64,000 nt of DNA from Alloscardovia criceti DSM 17774 (GTDB taxonomy: Bacteria > Actinomycetota > Actinomycetes > Actinomycetales > Bifidobacteriaceae). A program made the translations under genes and the position numbers. The notes under the pieces were generated by a model. That model was not told the origin of the DNA and did no database searches. It saw only the letters and a program-made list of their open reading frames with translations. How positions within the stretch are numbered: the first letter of the stretch is position 1; every line of letters begins with the position of its first letter. Location: contig NZ_AQXR01000008.1 of NCBI RefSeq assembly GCF_000376885.1, positions 1 through 64,000 of the forward strand. Reading direction: 5' to 3'. This document shows, piece by piece, positions 1 through 8,428 of this stretch.

Positions 1-243
1 CCCATTTGGATACAAAGCTCTCAGGACTGAGGGCGGAGGTTCGAATGGGTGTTTTTCGTTGAAATAGCGAGGTTTTGTTCGTAGCTCAGAGCTTCTGAGA
101 GCATCCCGTTTGTGCCGTGGCTGGGCTATAGATGCCTAGGTCATACCCTTTCTACATAGCCAAGATCACTGACATCGGGCTTGCGTTAAAAAGTGCTCGG
201 AGATCTATCTCGGTAGCCCTCTATTGTGAGGGAGGAATATCAG

Positions 244-420
244 GTGAGATCATATGAATCCGGTGCGGCGTTAGCTGAACAAATTGCTAAGTCTGGCGGC
301 TTGTTTATCGATGAATTTGCGGACATGCCCGAAGGAACTTGGGATTTCCTCGTCTATGGTGTTGACCGTACACCATGTCAGATGATCGCATACCAGCTTG
401 AATGGATGGAACGGGAAACT
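244..420 (+). pseudogene. truncated ClbS/DfsB-like gene (5' fragment)
   Basis: About 55 residues match the N-terminus of the intact ClbS/DfsB-like protein encoded at 10102. Both share the YESGA start region, a DEF/HEF segment and the run GVDRTP.QMIAYQL.WM. I place the start at the GTG at 244, because a GGGAGG ribosome-binding site sits just before it and the intact copy has the same arrangement. Similarity stops abruptly after the WM at about 410, and the rest of the four-helix domain is missing. The family (DinB-like fold; ClbS is a cyclopropane hydrolase that protects against colibactin) is established knowledge. This copy cannot fold into the full domain, so I call it a relic of a second or transferred copy. 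Confidence 0.7.
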
Positions 421-1157
421 CAAAATGGTCTGCGTCGGCTGAAGCATATCGGGAGGAGGACGTGAAAAGGCTGGAAGAAGATGCTCAAGCGCTCCCGATA
501 ATCTCAGCCTTGAATAAGTGGATTGGCTCTGATCGAAAGGATTGGACAGATCCTGCGGGTGGCGCAGTAGACGTCGCGCATATGAGCGTGACCACTCTGG
601 GCTACATCAATGTTAACCCGTTTGTTCCAGATAAATGGACTGGCTGGGCAAGCGATTTGGCGTCGGCACTCGGCCCGATTCAAGGGTAGTCGACCCGAAT
701 CCGGGTTCAAATGCCGTCGCAATCGCTCGGGCGCTCGTTGGCCAAGGGAGGACGACAGGAACCATACCGGACTTCGCGGTTTGACCATCCCCGATAATCT
801 GCCGAACAACTGTAACTACTCCGACCTATGTAGCGACAGGGAGTCAATCAGACTGACTGCGATGCTGAAAGGCTCAAGAGCCGATGACTCGAACCTTCTG
901 TCCCGTACGCTGAGGGGTTACTACAACAATCTCGTTTCGCTATCCCAGCGATTCAAGGCAATCCCGGAGAGCATCGGTGCAAGCGATAAAGGAACCGCAA
1001 AAAACAGGCTCTACAAGAACTTGAAGGTCCGTTGGATGACAGGTATGTCGATCTTCTTACAGGTGGCTTCAGGGGTACATACGGCTACTCGGGCGTTAAA
1101 CCCAGCGAAGAAGTCAAGAAGGCAGCGTGCCAAGCCTTGGCCGAATTCATCTACTGA
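402..1157 (+). pseudogene. degenerate gene of unknown family, several frameshifts
   Basis: Coding-like sequence can be followed across frames. The first stretch (402-689) contains DWTDPAGGAVDVAHMSV and PDKWTGWASDLASALG. A middle stretch (about 850-1030) contains DDSNLLSRTLRGYYNNL. The last stretch, after a one-base shift near 1045, reads DLLTGGFRGTYGYSG and closes with LAEFIY and a TGA at 1155-1157. At least three frame changes and stops at 687-689 and about 778 separate the pieces. I do not recognise the family. The protein would have been roughly 250 residues with no obvious membrane segment in the readable part. It begins exactly where the ClbS fragment ends, so the junction may be a deletion or insertion scar. 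Confidence 0.5.
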
Positions 1158-1163
1158 GGTTGC

Positions 1164-2003
1164 CTATGGTTTCTGGCTGACATTCCGCATAAGCGATACT
1201 ATCGTAGCCATTGCAGCATAAAGTCCCCAAGCGCCCATGCAGAAGACCAGGTTTTCCTGCCAGTCGCCGATGTAGACCTCGTGTGTGCGCGCATCGCAAT
1301 ACACCGAGCTCGTTACGGTGAATAGGAATGCCGCGGCCCCGCTAGCAAGAAGTCGTATCCACAGCGACACGAATCGGGGTTGCGGCCATCGACGTGGCGG
1401 GTCGGCCGCCAAAAGGACGATACCGACGAAGAACGTGCCCAAAAGGGGAAGAATCATCCAAAGGGTGCCGGCCGCAGACAGACCCGTAGCCGGGATATAG
1501 AAAATCCCGAAAGCGATCCCGCCCCATGCCGCGTATGCACGGAGCGCATCCCTTCCCATGCGGGCGGGAACGTCGAGTCGGGCGGAGCGGCCCTTAAGCA
1601 TGTGTCCTGACACGACAGCGAAGACAACCCAACCCAGACCGAGAGATAGGGACGTTTCAAACCAGTGGCGAGAACCGTAGCGGGCAGAAACGGATACATA
1701 CGCGACGAGCACGGCGGTCGCGAATCCTGCACCAAGCACTCGGATCAGCCATGATCGCCACTGCGGCGTCTCCCATGCTGATGGTCGATCAATGACAAGG
1801 AGAAGCAGCCCGGCCAGAGGTGCAAGCCACAATGAAGGGTTCACCAAGGTGAGTCCGGTAGCGAAGAGCAGATAACCGGGAAATATCGCAAAGCCGAGGA
1901 TGAACCCTACCCAATACACATAGGTACGAATAAACAGTTTGAAAGACCCAACCACCCGCACCTCACATAGACCCCAGAACCGAAAAGCACGATTATTATA
2001 CAA
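1164..2003 (-). CDS. multi-pass membrane protein, unknown function
   Basis: The product of up to 279 residues is dominated by hydrophobic stretches, about seven or eight likely membrane segments, separated by short arginine-rich loops. No catalytic motif is visible and I do not recognise the family. The longest reading uses a TTG at 2003, but a TATAAT hexamer lies exactly there on the minus strand, with TTGGCC upstream. The promoter probably occupies this position, so the true start is likely a GTG or ATG 30-60 bases further in. The frame is open throughout, unlike the decayed genes on both sides. The gene is convergent with the unknown pseudogene, and its promoter region faces the recombinase module. 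Confidence 0.6.
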   Translation of the reverse strand: MYNNRAFRFWGLCEVRVVGSFKLFIRTYVYWVGFILGFAIFPGYLLFATGLTLVNPSLWLAPLAGLLLLVIDRPSAWETPQWRSWLIRVLGAGFATAVLVAYVSVSARYGSRHWFETSLSLGLGWVVFAVVSGHMLKGRSARLDVPARMGRDALRAYAAWGGIAFGIFYIPATGLSAAGTLWMILPLLGTFFVGIVLLAADPPRRWPQPRFVSLWIRLLASGAAAFLFTVTSSVYCDARTHEVYIGDWQENLVFCMGAWGLYAAMATIVSLMRNVSQKP

Positions 2004-2017
2004 ACGGGAGGTGACCT

Positions 2018-2330
2018 ATGGCCAAAGACGGAACCCACAGGGGGCGGACGACGCGTACGTTCAGGCGCGAAACCCCAGCCGTTGGTCGAAAAGATGAACG
2101 CCGGCAAGGACGCCACCCGCTTGGCCGAGCCGGCATCGTTCGACCCGTTCGACCTGGACGGCGAAGACATCGGCGAAGGCGCGCTTCTGTCGGACGAGGC
2201 GATGCCCGAACCCTCCGACTATCTGTCCGCCCACCCCGACCGACTCACCCTCCACTACGCCGACGGCACCGCCACCACCCACGCCCTGGCCGAGGAGAAC
2301 ATCCGGCATGAACCGCACCGTCACCGCGAT
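2018..2330 (+). pseudogene. small accessory ORF before the serine recombinase, frameshifted
   Basis: A GGGAGGTG ribosome-binding site at about 2007 precedes ATG 2018 (MAKDGTHRGRT). Coding sense then moves into the +1 frame, where it reads PQPLVEKMNAGKDATRL and EPSDYLSAHPDRLTLHYADG before running into the start of the recombinase gene. One frameshift lies between about 2045 and 2075. The protein is acidic and of unknown function. Its position, overlapping the recombinase start, suggests a small partner gene of the same mobile element. The base composition is clearly more GC-rich than the segment after 2515. Confidence 0.45.
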
Positions 2331-2514
2331 CCACGCCACCCGGCCGATCGGAAAGCGCACCGCCACCGCGCAGGCGCCCAGCCGTCGGGTCGCCGCCTAC
2401 GCGCGCGTCCACCGACCTGGAGGAGCAGTAAACCTCCTACGCGGCGCAGATCGATTACTACACGAGCTACATCCACGACCACACCGAGTGGGAGCTGGCG
2501 GGCATCTACACCGA
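2308..2514 (+). pseudogene. large serine recombinase, 5' part (GC-rich outer element)
   Basis: The ATG at 2308 begins a basic leader followed by RRVAAYARV, the opening beta strand of the serine-recombinase catalytic domain. The expected next residues are S-T-D, with S the nucleophile. Two bases are missing there (about 2408-2411), so the catalytic serine codon is destroyed. In the restored frame LEEQ is followed by a TAA stop at 2429-2431, and then SYAAQIDYYTSYIHDHTEWELAGIYT. At 2513-2514 the gene is interrupted, and its continuation (DEGVTGTST) resumes at 6899. The gene was therefore broken three ways: a frameshift at the active site, a nonsense codon and a 4.4-kb insertion. Confidence 0.75.
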
Positions 2515-3931
2515 GTACATCCGCAGCCGTGATGATTGGGAGTTTGTCGGACTGTATTCTGACGAAGGCATAACCGCTTGTAACGCTTTCAAGCGTGAGG
2601 GCTTCAACAAAATGATAGAGGATGCCCTTGCCGGACGCATCGACCTCATCATAACAAAGAGCTTCAGCCGATTTGCAAGGAACACCGTGGACAGCCTCTC
2701 CACCATCCGAAAGCTGAAGGACAACGGCTGCGAGTGCTACTTTGAAAAAGAGAACATATGGACAATTGATTCCAAGGGCGAGCTTCTCATCACCATCATG
2801 TCGAGCCATGCGCAGGAAGAAAGCCAGAGCATTTCCGAGAACTGCACAGGGGGCTGGTGCAAGCGGTGTGCGGACGGCAAGGTCACGGTTCCTTTTGGAC
2901 GATTCCTCGGCTACGACCGGGGCGAGGACGGAAACCTTGTGGTCAATGAGGAACAGGCAAAAATCGTCCGCAAAATCTACGGGTACTTCCTGCAAGGACG
3001 GTCGCCGTACCAAATCGCCAAGCTGCTCACAGAGGAAAGCATACCGACTCCGGGCGGCAAGAAGGTATGGGGCAAGGCTGTGGTTGCATCCATCCTTACC
3101 AACGAGAAATACAAAGGCGATGCCCTTTTGCGGAAGGTTTACATCACGGACTTTCTTACCAAGAAGAAAAAGAAGAACGAGGGCGAGGTTCCGCAGTACT
3201 ATGTGGAAGGAAACCACAAGGCAATCATCAGCCCTGCGGTATTTGACCAGGTGCAGATTCTGATGCAGGCTCGTGAACCGGGGAAGAATCGCAACAGCTG
3301 TGTGAGCATCTTTTCCAGCAAGATAAAGTGTGGGGACTGCGGTTCCTGGTATGGCTCGAAGGTGTGGCGCTCCAACGACAAGTACAGAAATGTCATCTGG
3401 CAGTGCAATCACAAGTTTGACGGCGGAGAAAAATGCACCACGCCGCACTTGGATGAAGAAACCATCAAGCAGCTTTTCGTGAAGGCTCTGAACATCCTCG
3501 GCAAGGAACGATAACTCATCATCGCAGGATTTGAAGAAATCCGGGATACGGCCTTTTCGACCGAGGCTCTTGAGGCGGAGGTCCAGGTGCTGAACGGCGA
3601 GGTAAACACGGTCGCAGAACTGATACAGAAATACATCGATGAGAACGCCCGTGTGGCGCAAGATCAGACTGAATACGAGAAACGCTATGATGCCCTGGTT
3701 CAGCGGTTTGACACAGCGAAAGCAAAGCTGGACGAGACACAGGCGGCAATCACCAAGAAACAGGCGCAGCGGCAGATGATGGAAAACTTCATGGAGTTGC
3801 TGCGCTCACTGCCGGAGCAGGTCGAGATTTTCGATGATGGAACGTGGTACGCACTCTGCGATTACATCACAGTTTACGACAAGGATGACATCAGAGTGAC
3901 CTTCCGGAACGGAATGGAGATAGCTGTGTGA
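2515..3931 (+). pseudogene. large serine recombinase of the inserted element, N-terminus missing
   Basis: The readable protein begins YIRSRDDWEFVGLYSDEGIT immediately after the junction. It carries the rest of the resolvase domain (RIDLIITKSFSRFARNTVDSL), the Recombinase domain (GKKVWGKAVVASILTNEKYKGD), a zinc ribbon (KCGDCGSWY ... WQC) and a long C-terminal coiled coil. The catalytic serine segment is absent. A TAA at 3512-3514 interrupts the same frame after LGKER, and reading resumes at once with LIIAGFEEIRDTAF and runs to 3931. One nonsense codon therefore separates two otherwise intact parts. Codon use and residues look like clostridial or Lachnospiraceae relatives rather than the bifidobacterial copy (inference). 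Confidence 0.8.
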
Positions 3932-3947
3932 AGATCAATAGAAAGAA

Positions 3948-3984
3948 CGCCTCTGAACCATTTGTGACTCGGAGGCGCTTTTTA
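3948..3984 (+). terminator. terminator after the element recombinase
   Basis: CGCCTC at 3948-3953 pairs with GAGGCG at 3972-3977 and is followed by CTTTTTATT. The loop sequence CTGAACCATTTG closely resembles that of the hairpin at 6770. The T-run overlaps the last codons of the convergent TetR gene. Confidence 0.6.
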
Positions 3985-4524
3985 TTGCTGCTGTTTATCT
4001 TGACTCTGCAAAAGTGCCATCATTTCTTCTTCCGATTCCTTCATCCCTCGTTTAACCCATTCTTCGATCCAACCAAAAGTACCGTAGGTCAGATAACTCT
4101 TAATATATGCCCACAGGTTATCATCAGAAGACTGTGCTCCGTTCTGTTCATTTAGAACTGTAAGGAACAGATGGGAAAGTCCTCTGTGCTTTAAAAGCAG
4201 GTAAAACTCGCTGTTTGCCTTGATGTGTCCAAACAGACTCGCATATAGCTCATTATTAGATATTTCGCCATTCTCGTGAAGTTTTGTATCCCATTCGCTG
4301 TAAAGTTTTCGCAAATACTGCAGTATCACATCGGTCTTATCGGTGTAATTGCGGTAGAAAGAATTCCTGCTGACCTCAGCTTTGTTTATGATTTCGCTGA
4401 TAGATATTTCAAACAGCTCTTTCTCGCCGAGGAGTCGGATCGTTGCTTCTGTAATTTGCGCCTTCACAAATGAATTTCTCTCTGCATTTCCCATGATGGT
4501 ACATTCACCCTTCTTTTGTGCCAA
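3982..4524 (-). CDS. TetR/AcrR-family transcriptional regulator
   Basis: The 180-residue protein has the usual TetR layout. The N-terminal helix-turn-helix spans roughly residues 20-65 (ISEIINKAEVSRNSFYRNYTDKTDVI, the typical SxxTFYxxFxxK pattern). An all-helical C-terminal ligand domain follows, ending EEEMMALLQSQDKQQQ. The ATG at 4524 or the internal ATG ten codons later (MGNAERNSF) could be the start. The gene is divergent from the two hydrolase genes, with about 115 bp between, so it most likely represses them. A perfect inverted repeat over the hydrolase -10 region supports this. Composition is AT-rich like the rest of the inserted segment, which fits acquisition from a Firmicute. Confidence 0.85.
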   Translation of the reverse strand: MAQKKGECTIMGNAERNSFVKAQITEATIRLLGEKELFEISISEIINKAEVSRNSFYRNYTDKTDVILQYLRKLYSEWDTKLHENGEISNNELYASLFGHIKANSEFYLLLKHRGLSHLFLTVLNEQNGAQSSDDNLWAYIKSYLTYGTFGWIEEWVKRGMKESEEEMMALLQSQDKQQQ

Positions 4525-4553
4525 TTTTCGTAAACATCTTAATTTTAGTCTTT

Positions 4554-4575
4554 TGATGGTATAATTGTTCCATCA
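4554..4575 (+). promoter_or_regulatory. candidate TetR operator over a -10 box
   Basis: TGATGG (4554-4559) and CCATCA (4570-4575) form a perfect inverted repeat around a 10-bp spacer. The spacer region contains TATAAT at 4560-4565, a good -10 hexamer pointing toward the hydrolases. Repressor bound here would block RNA polymerase. The assignment to the adjacent TetR protein is inference from position. Confidence 0.5.
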
Positions 4576-4641
4576 CTTAATACCGCAACGGATGCCTCGT
4601 TGTCAAGGTATTGTGAAAAAAATGTTGAGAGGTTATCTGTT

Positions 4642-5595
4642 ATGAGTAATGAAAAAAGGAAAATGAAGACATGGAAAAAGGTTGTGATTGGTTTGATCGC
4701 AGTTCCTGTCGCCTTGGCCGCTGTTTTCGGTGCTTGGTATCTCTATTCCGACAATAAGGCAGATATTAAAAATGGATACAATAAAGAGATAGAGACCGGC
4801 GGCGAGATTGAAGCAAAATATCTTCTGGGTGGTAATCTCACGGTAAACAAGACAACATTCAAGGAAGAGAATCCCATAAAGAAGGTATCTGTTTTCTATC
4901 CGGAGGAGATGGAGAATTCTGATAAAACATATCCGATGATTCTGGTCATGAACGGAACCGGTGGAAAGGCTACCAAATATGAACCGCAGTTTGAGATGTA
5001 TGCCTCATGGGGCTTTATCGTTGTGGGCACACAGGACAAAGGAACCGGAACCGGTAAGACTACCGTAAAAGTCTTAAACGATATGCTTGTCCTGAACGAA
5101 GATGAAGGCAGTCTATTCTATCATAAGATCGATCTTGAGAATATCGGTCTGACTGGTTTCTCACAGGGCGGAGCCGGTGTTTTTAATGTGCTGACCAAGT
5201 ATGAAGAAGCCAAATATATCAAGACTGCCGTACCGCTTTCACCGGTCAGTGAATATATGACAGCACAGGTTACGGATTATACGTATGATTCATCACTGGT
5301 AAAATGCCCTATCCTTATCATGGCCGGCACTGAGGGTGAGTTCGAAATGGATACCGTGATCCCGATCGAGCTGCTGAACGAGCAGTATGACAAGATCACA
5401 TCACCGAAGGCAATGGCAAGAAGGATCGGCATGACTCACGATCAGATGATGTATTCCGCCGGCGGCTATGTTATGGCATGGTTCAGATGGCAGCTGCAAG
5501 GTGACGAAGAAGCCGCCAGAGCATTTATCGGTGACAGCCCTGAACTGTTAAACAATCCTGACTATCAGGGACAGAGGATCGATCTGGAGGAATAG
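4642..5595 (+). CDS. membrane-anchored alpha/beta hydrolase
   Basis: The 317-residue product starts at ATG 4642, preceded by GAGAGG with suitable spacing; a longer TTG reading from 4600 has no such site. A lysine-rich N-terminus and one hydrophobic segment (about residues 12-30) should tether it outside the membrane. The nucleophile elbow is G-F-S-Q-G-G, and the late histidine in MTHDQMM is a good catalytic candidate. The acid residue probably lies near IMAGTEGEFEMD. The fold resembles dienelactone-hydrolase or polyester-cutinase-like lipases, but the substrate is unknown. It is followed after two bases by a second hydrolase gene, so the two are co-transcribed and translationally coupled. Confidence 0.8.
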   Translation: MSNEKRKMKTWKKVVIGLIAVPVALAAVFGAWYLYSDNKADIKNGYNKEIETGGEIEAKYLLGGNLTVNKTTFKEENPIKKVSVFYPEEMENSDKTYPMILVMNGTGGKATKYEPQFEMYASWGFIVVGTQDKGTGTGKTTVKVLNDMLVLNEDEGSLFYHKIDLENIGLTGFSQGGAGVFNVLTKYEEAKYIKTAVPLSPVSEYMTAQVTDYTYDSSLVKCPILIMAGTEGEFEMDTVIPIELLNEQYDKITSPKAMARRIGMTHDQMMYSAGGYVMAWFRWQLQGDEEAARAFIGDSPELLNNPDYQGQRIDLEE

Positions 5596-5597
5596 AG

Positions 5598-6761
5598 GTG
5601 AAAGTATTAAAGAAGATCTTGAAAGTAATGGGAATCATATGCCTCGTGCTGCTGATCATTGCCGGATGTGTGATCAAATTCGTGGTGAATTATCCGGAGA
5701 TCAAGAATGATCCCAAAGTTGGTAAATGGTATCGTGTGTCTGATACTGCAATGAAGGATTCCGAAGGAAACCACTATCATGCCTTGTTTCGCAAAGGGTC
5801 CGAAAACAATGTGATGATCTACTTCGCCGGAGGCGGAGTATCCGTAGACGAGGTTAGTGCAAAAGAAGACACTTACAATACCAAAGAGCTCTGGCCGGAT
5901 CTTTTGGCAAATACGACCATGAATATGGGCGGTATTGCATCCGATGTGGAAGGAAGTCCGTTCAATGACTGGACAATCATACTGTTCCCTTATGCCACCG
6001 GAGATTTTCACTCCGGTACCGGTGAGTTCCATTATGTCGATACAGACGGAAAAGACAAGATCCTCTATCATAACGGCTACAACAACTATACCCTGGCTAT
6101 GAAAGAGATCATGGAGAAAGCAGGAATCGAAAACGCTGATACAGTACTCGTCACAGGCTATTCTGCAGGTGGGTTTGCGACGGCGCTGCTCTCTGATGAC
6201 ATCTATACCAACTACTTCCCAAACGCGGAGAATAAGAATGTGCTGGTCGACGCGTCTTTGATCGAGTATGACGGCTGGAAAGATGTTGCGGAGAATGTCT
6301 GGAAAACTCCAAAGGAAATATCAGACAAACTCACGACAAACAATCTGACTATGGATAGTCTTAAGGCATTGCATGAAAAATACGGTGATGGTATTCATCT
6401 GATGTTTGACTGTTCCACAAGAGATGGCGATCTGGCCAAAGTACAGCATTCTCTGCAAAACGGATTATCCATGCAGAATGATGTGGACGAATCTCAGGGA
6501 GATGAATTCCAGGAGACTTTAAAACGGAATATCCCGTTATTCAAGGAAGCTGGTGTGAGTCTCTTCATCTTTGACGGTGTAGGCTGGTATGACGATCCCA
6601 GAAATCTTACTGCTCATACGATCATTGCTACACCGGCTGTCTGGCTTTCCTTTGAAGAACAGAAACAGTCTGTGGCAGGATGGTTGCAGGATGCAATTAA
6701 TGGAGAACTGAAGGATTACGGACTTAACCTGGTCAACAAAGAATACGAAAAGACAGAATAA
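5598..6761 (+). CDS. membrane-anchored pectin-acetylesterase-like hydrolase
   Basis: The product has 387 residues and a GTG start, preceded by GGAGG at 5586. One N-terminal hydrophobic segment (about residues 8-28) is followed by an alpha/beta hydrolase domain. Visible family marks are the oxyanion region IYFAGGGVSVD, the segment FPYATGDFHSGTGEFHY, and the nucleophile elbow GYSAGGFA near residue 190. A late histidine in LTAHTI could complete a triad. This matches the pectin acetylesterase/Notum-type hydrolases by pattern, but the true substrate could be another acyl ester. It forms a two-gene operon with the preceding hydrolase and ends at its own terminator. Confidence 0.75.
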   Translation: MKVLKKILKVMGIICLVLLIIAGCVIKFVVNYPEIKNDPKVGKWYRVSDTAMKDSEGNHYHALFRKGSENNVMIYFAGGGVSVDEVSAKEDTYNTKELWPDLLANTTMNMGGIASDVEGSPFNDWTIILFPYATGDFHSGTGEFHYVDTDGKDKILYHNGYNNYTLAMKEIMEKAGIENADTVLVTGYSAGGFATALLSDDIYTNYFPNAENKNVLVDASLIEYDGWKDVAENVWKTPKEISDKLTTNNLTMDSLKALHEKYGDGIHLMFDCSTRDGDLAKVQHSLQNGLSMQNDVDESQGDEFQETLKRNIPLFKEAGVSLFIFDGVGWYDDPRNLTAHTIIATPAVWLSFEEQKQSVAGWLQDAINGELKDYGLNLVNKEYEKTE

Positions 6762-6769
6762 CAAAGATT

Positions 6770-6802
6770 GCCTCTGAATCATTATGGTTCGGAGGCTTTT
6801 TT
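6770..6802 (+). terminator. terminator of the hydrolase operon
   Basis: GCCTCTGAATC pairs with GGTTCGGAGGC (6770-6796), followed by TTTTTT. It begins nine bases after the stop codon of the second hydrolase. Its stem and loop strongly resemble the hairpin at 3948. Confidence 0.75.
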
Positions 6803-6898
6803 CTTACCCTGTCTATGGAAAGGTTAAAATTTTGAACCCGTCCGACCAAAAATGAACCCGTCAGAATGTAAAATTGTATCAAAGATGGCTTTTAGATA

Positions 6899-8255
6899 GA
6901 CGAAGGCGTCACCGGCACCTCCACCAAGCACCGCGACGGTTTCCAAACCATGATCCGCCATGCACTGCAGGGACGCATCGACCTGATCATCGCGAAAAAC
7001 GTGTCGCGTGACGCGTTTCGCCCGCAACACCGTCGACTCCCTGACACCGTGCGCGCCTTGAAGGACAAAGGTGTGGAGGCGTTCTTCGAGAAGGAGAACA
7101 TCTGGACCCTGGACTACAAAGGCGAACTGCTCATCACCATCATGAGCTCCCTGGCCTAGGAGGAATCCAGCTCCATCAGCGAAACGTTACCTGGGGCACC
7201 GCAAACACTTCGCCGACGGCAAGCTCCTCATGCCCTACTCAAACTTCCTGGGATACCGCAAAGGCCCTGACGGCCAGCCCGAGATCGACCCCGGCCAGAC
7301 CAAGGTCGTACGGCGCATCTACGCCGACTTCCTCACCGGGCATTCACCCAAGACGATCGCCAAGACGCTCACGCTTGAGGGCGTGCCCACACCACGGGCA
7401 AGCGCGTGTGGTCCACCACGACCATTCGGTCGATCCTGACCAACGAGAATATAAGGGTGACGCCCTGCTGCAACAGACTTTCACCGTGGACTTCCTCGCC
7501 AAACGCACCAAATCCAACGAAGGGAAATACCCCAGTACCACGTCACCGCCAGCCATGAGGCGATCATCGACCCCGACACGTGGGACATCGTCCAAACCGA
7601 ACTCGCCAGACGCCAAACCAAGGGCGCATCCACCACCCACCCCTTCGCCTCGCACATCAAGTGCGGCCAATGTGGGGGATGGTATGGGTGCAAAACCTGG
7701 CACTCAAACAGCAAATACGCTCGGCACATCTGGCGGTGCAACAACAAATACGAGCGCCATACCTCCTTCATCGCACCACACCTGAGCGAAGACGCCATCC
7801 GTGACGCCTTCACCCAAGACATAGCCAGTCTCGCTCCGTCACCCAGCCAGCAGGTGCTGGACGAAGCCATCAAGACGACCTGCGACATCAGCGGCGAAGA
7901 ACGCAAACTCACGCAGCTGCAGGTTCAGCACGACGCGTTGGTCACTCGCATGAACCAGGCCGTGGCCACCAACGCCCACAACACACAAGACCAAGACGAC
8001 TACATGCAATCCTTCGCTGAGCGCGAAAAGAAATATCAGCAGCAGACCCATCGCATCGAACAGGTCGAGGCGCAGATCGAATAGAAGAACCACCGGGCAA
8101 TCCAGATCCGCCAGATCCACCGGTACCGCAGCCAGCACCCCAGCATCGAATACAGCGACGATGCCTGGGCAACCCTCATCGACCATGCCACCATCAACAC
8201 CGACGGAACCATCACCTTCACGCTCAAAGACGGCCGCACCCTGCCCGCAAACTGA
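6899..8255 (+). pseudogene. large serine recombinase, 3' part (GC-rich outer element)
   Basis: This continues the gene interrupted at 2514: DEGVTGTSTKHRDGF, then RIDLIIAKNVSR, then the Recombinase domain (TKVVRRIYADFLTGHSPKTIAK), the zinc ribbon (HIKCGQCGGWYGC, split by frameshifts) and a coiled coil. The closing TFTLKDGRTLPAN ends at TGA 8253-8255. Damage includes a small duplication near 7000, TAG stops at 7157-7159 and 8082-8084 (both where CAG is expected), and several frame changes between 7160 and 7800. Together with 2308-2514 it would have made a protein of about 530 residues. It is certainly non-functional. Confidence 0.8.
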
Positions 8256-8428
8256 CACCACGCAGAGTGACTTGTCTTGGCCGTCTCTGGATCGTCTCGT
8301 CGAGCCTTTACCCTGGGATTCTCTGATCCAGTCTCAGGCGTCATCACCCTGACCGAGTTACTGTTCCTAGCAGTGTTCCTGCAACATCAACAAGAGGGTG
8401 AGATCCTACAAGTGTACAGGGCTCAACC

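Larger units (their letters stand above)
2513..6900 (+). mobile_element. GA-flanked insertion splitting a serine recombinase gene
   Basis: The host gene reads ATC TAC ACC GA up to 2514 and resumes GA CGA AGG at 6899. Removing 2515-6900 leaves ATC TAC ACC GAC GAA GGC, the expected I-Y-T-D-E-G of the recombinase family. Precise insertion with one GA on each side is the pattern known for the TnpX/TndX group of large serine recombinases (Tn4451, Tn5397). The segment is more AT-rich than its flanks and carries a recombinase remnant, a TetR regulator and two hydrolases. Its left end starts inside the recombinase gene, so the recombinase N-terminus is absent and the element cannot move by itself. 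Recombination at a short shared sequence is an alternative origin. Confidence 0.6.

Noticed and set aside
1-60. tRNA-like GGTTCGAAT near 40
   Set aside because: The stem partners of a T-arm and the acceptor are missing, so it is not a tRNA gene; at most a chance match.
2082-2573. 163-codon open frame across the recombinase start
   Set aside because: After about 2330 it reads the recombinase gene in the wrong frame (arginine- and threonine-rich nonsense). Only its first part is real coding sense.
2321-3661. 446-codon minus-strand open frame
   Set aside because: It is the antisense shadow of the serine recombinase; no ribosome-binding site or domain.
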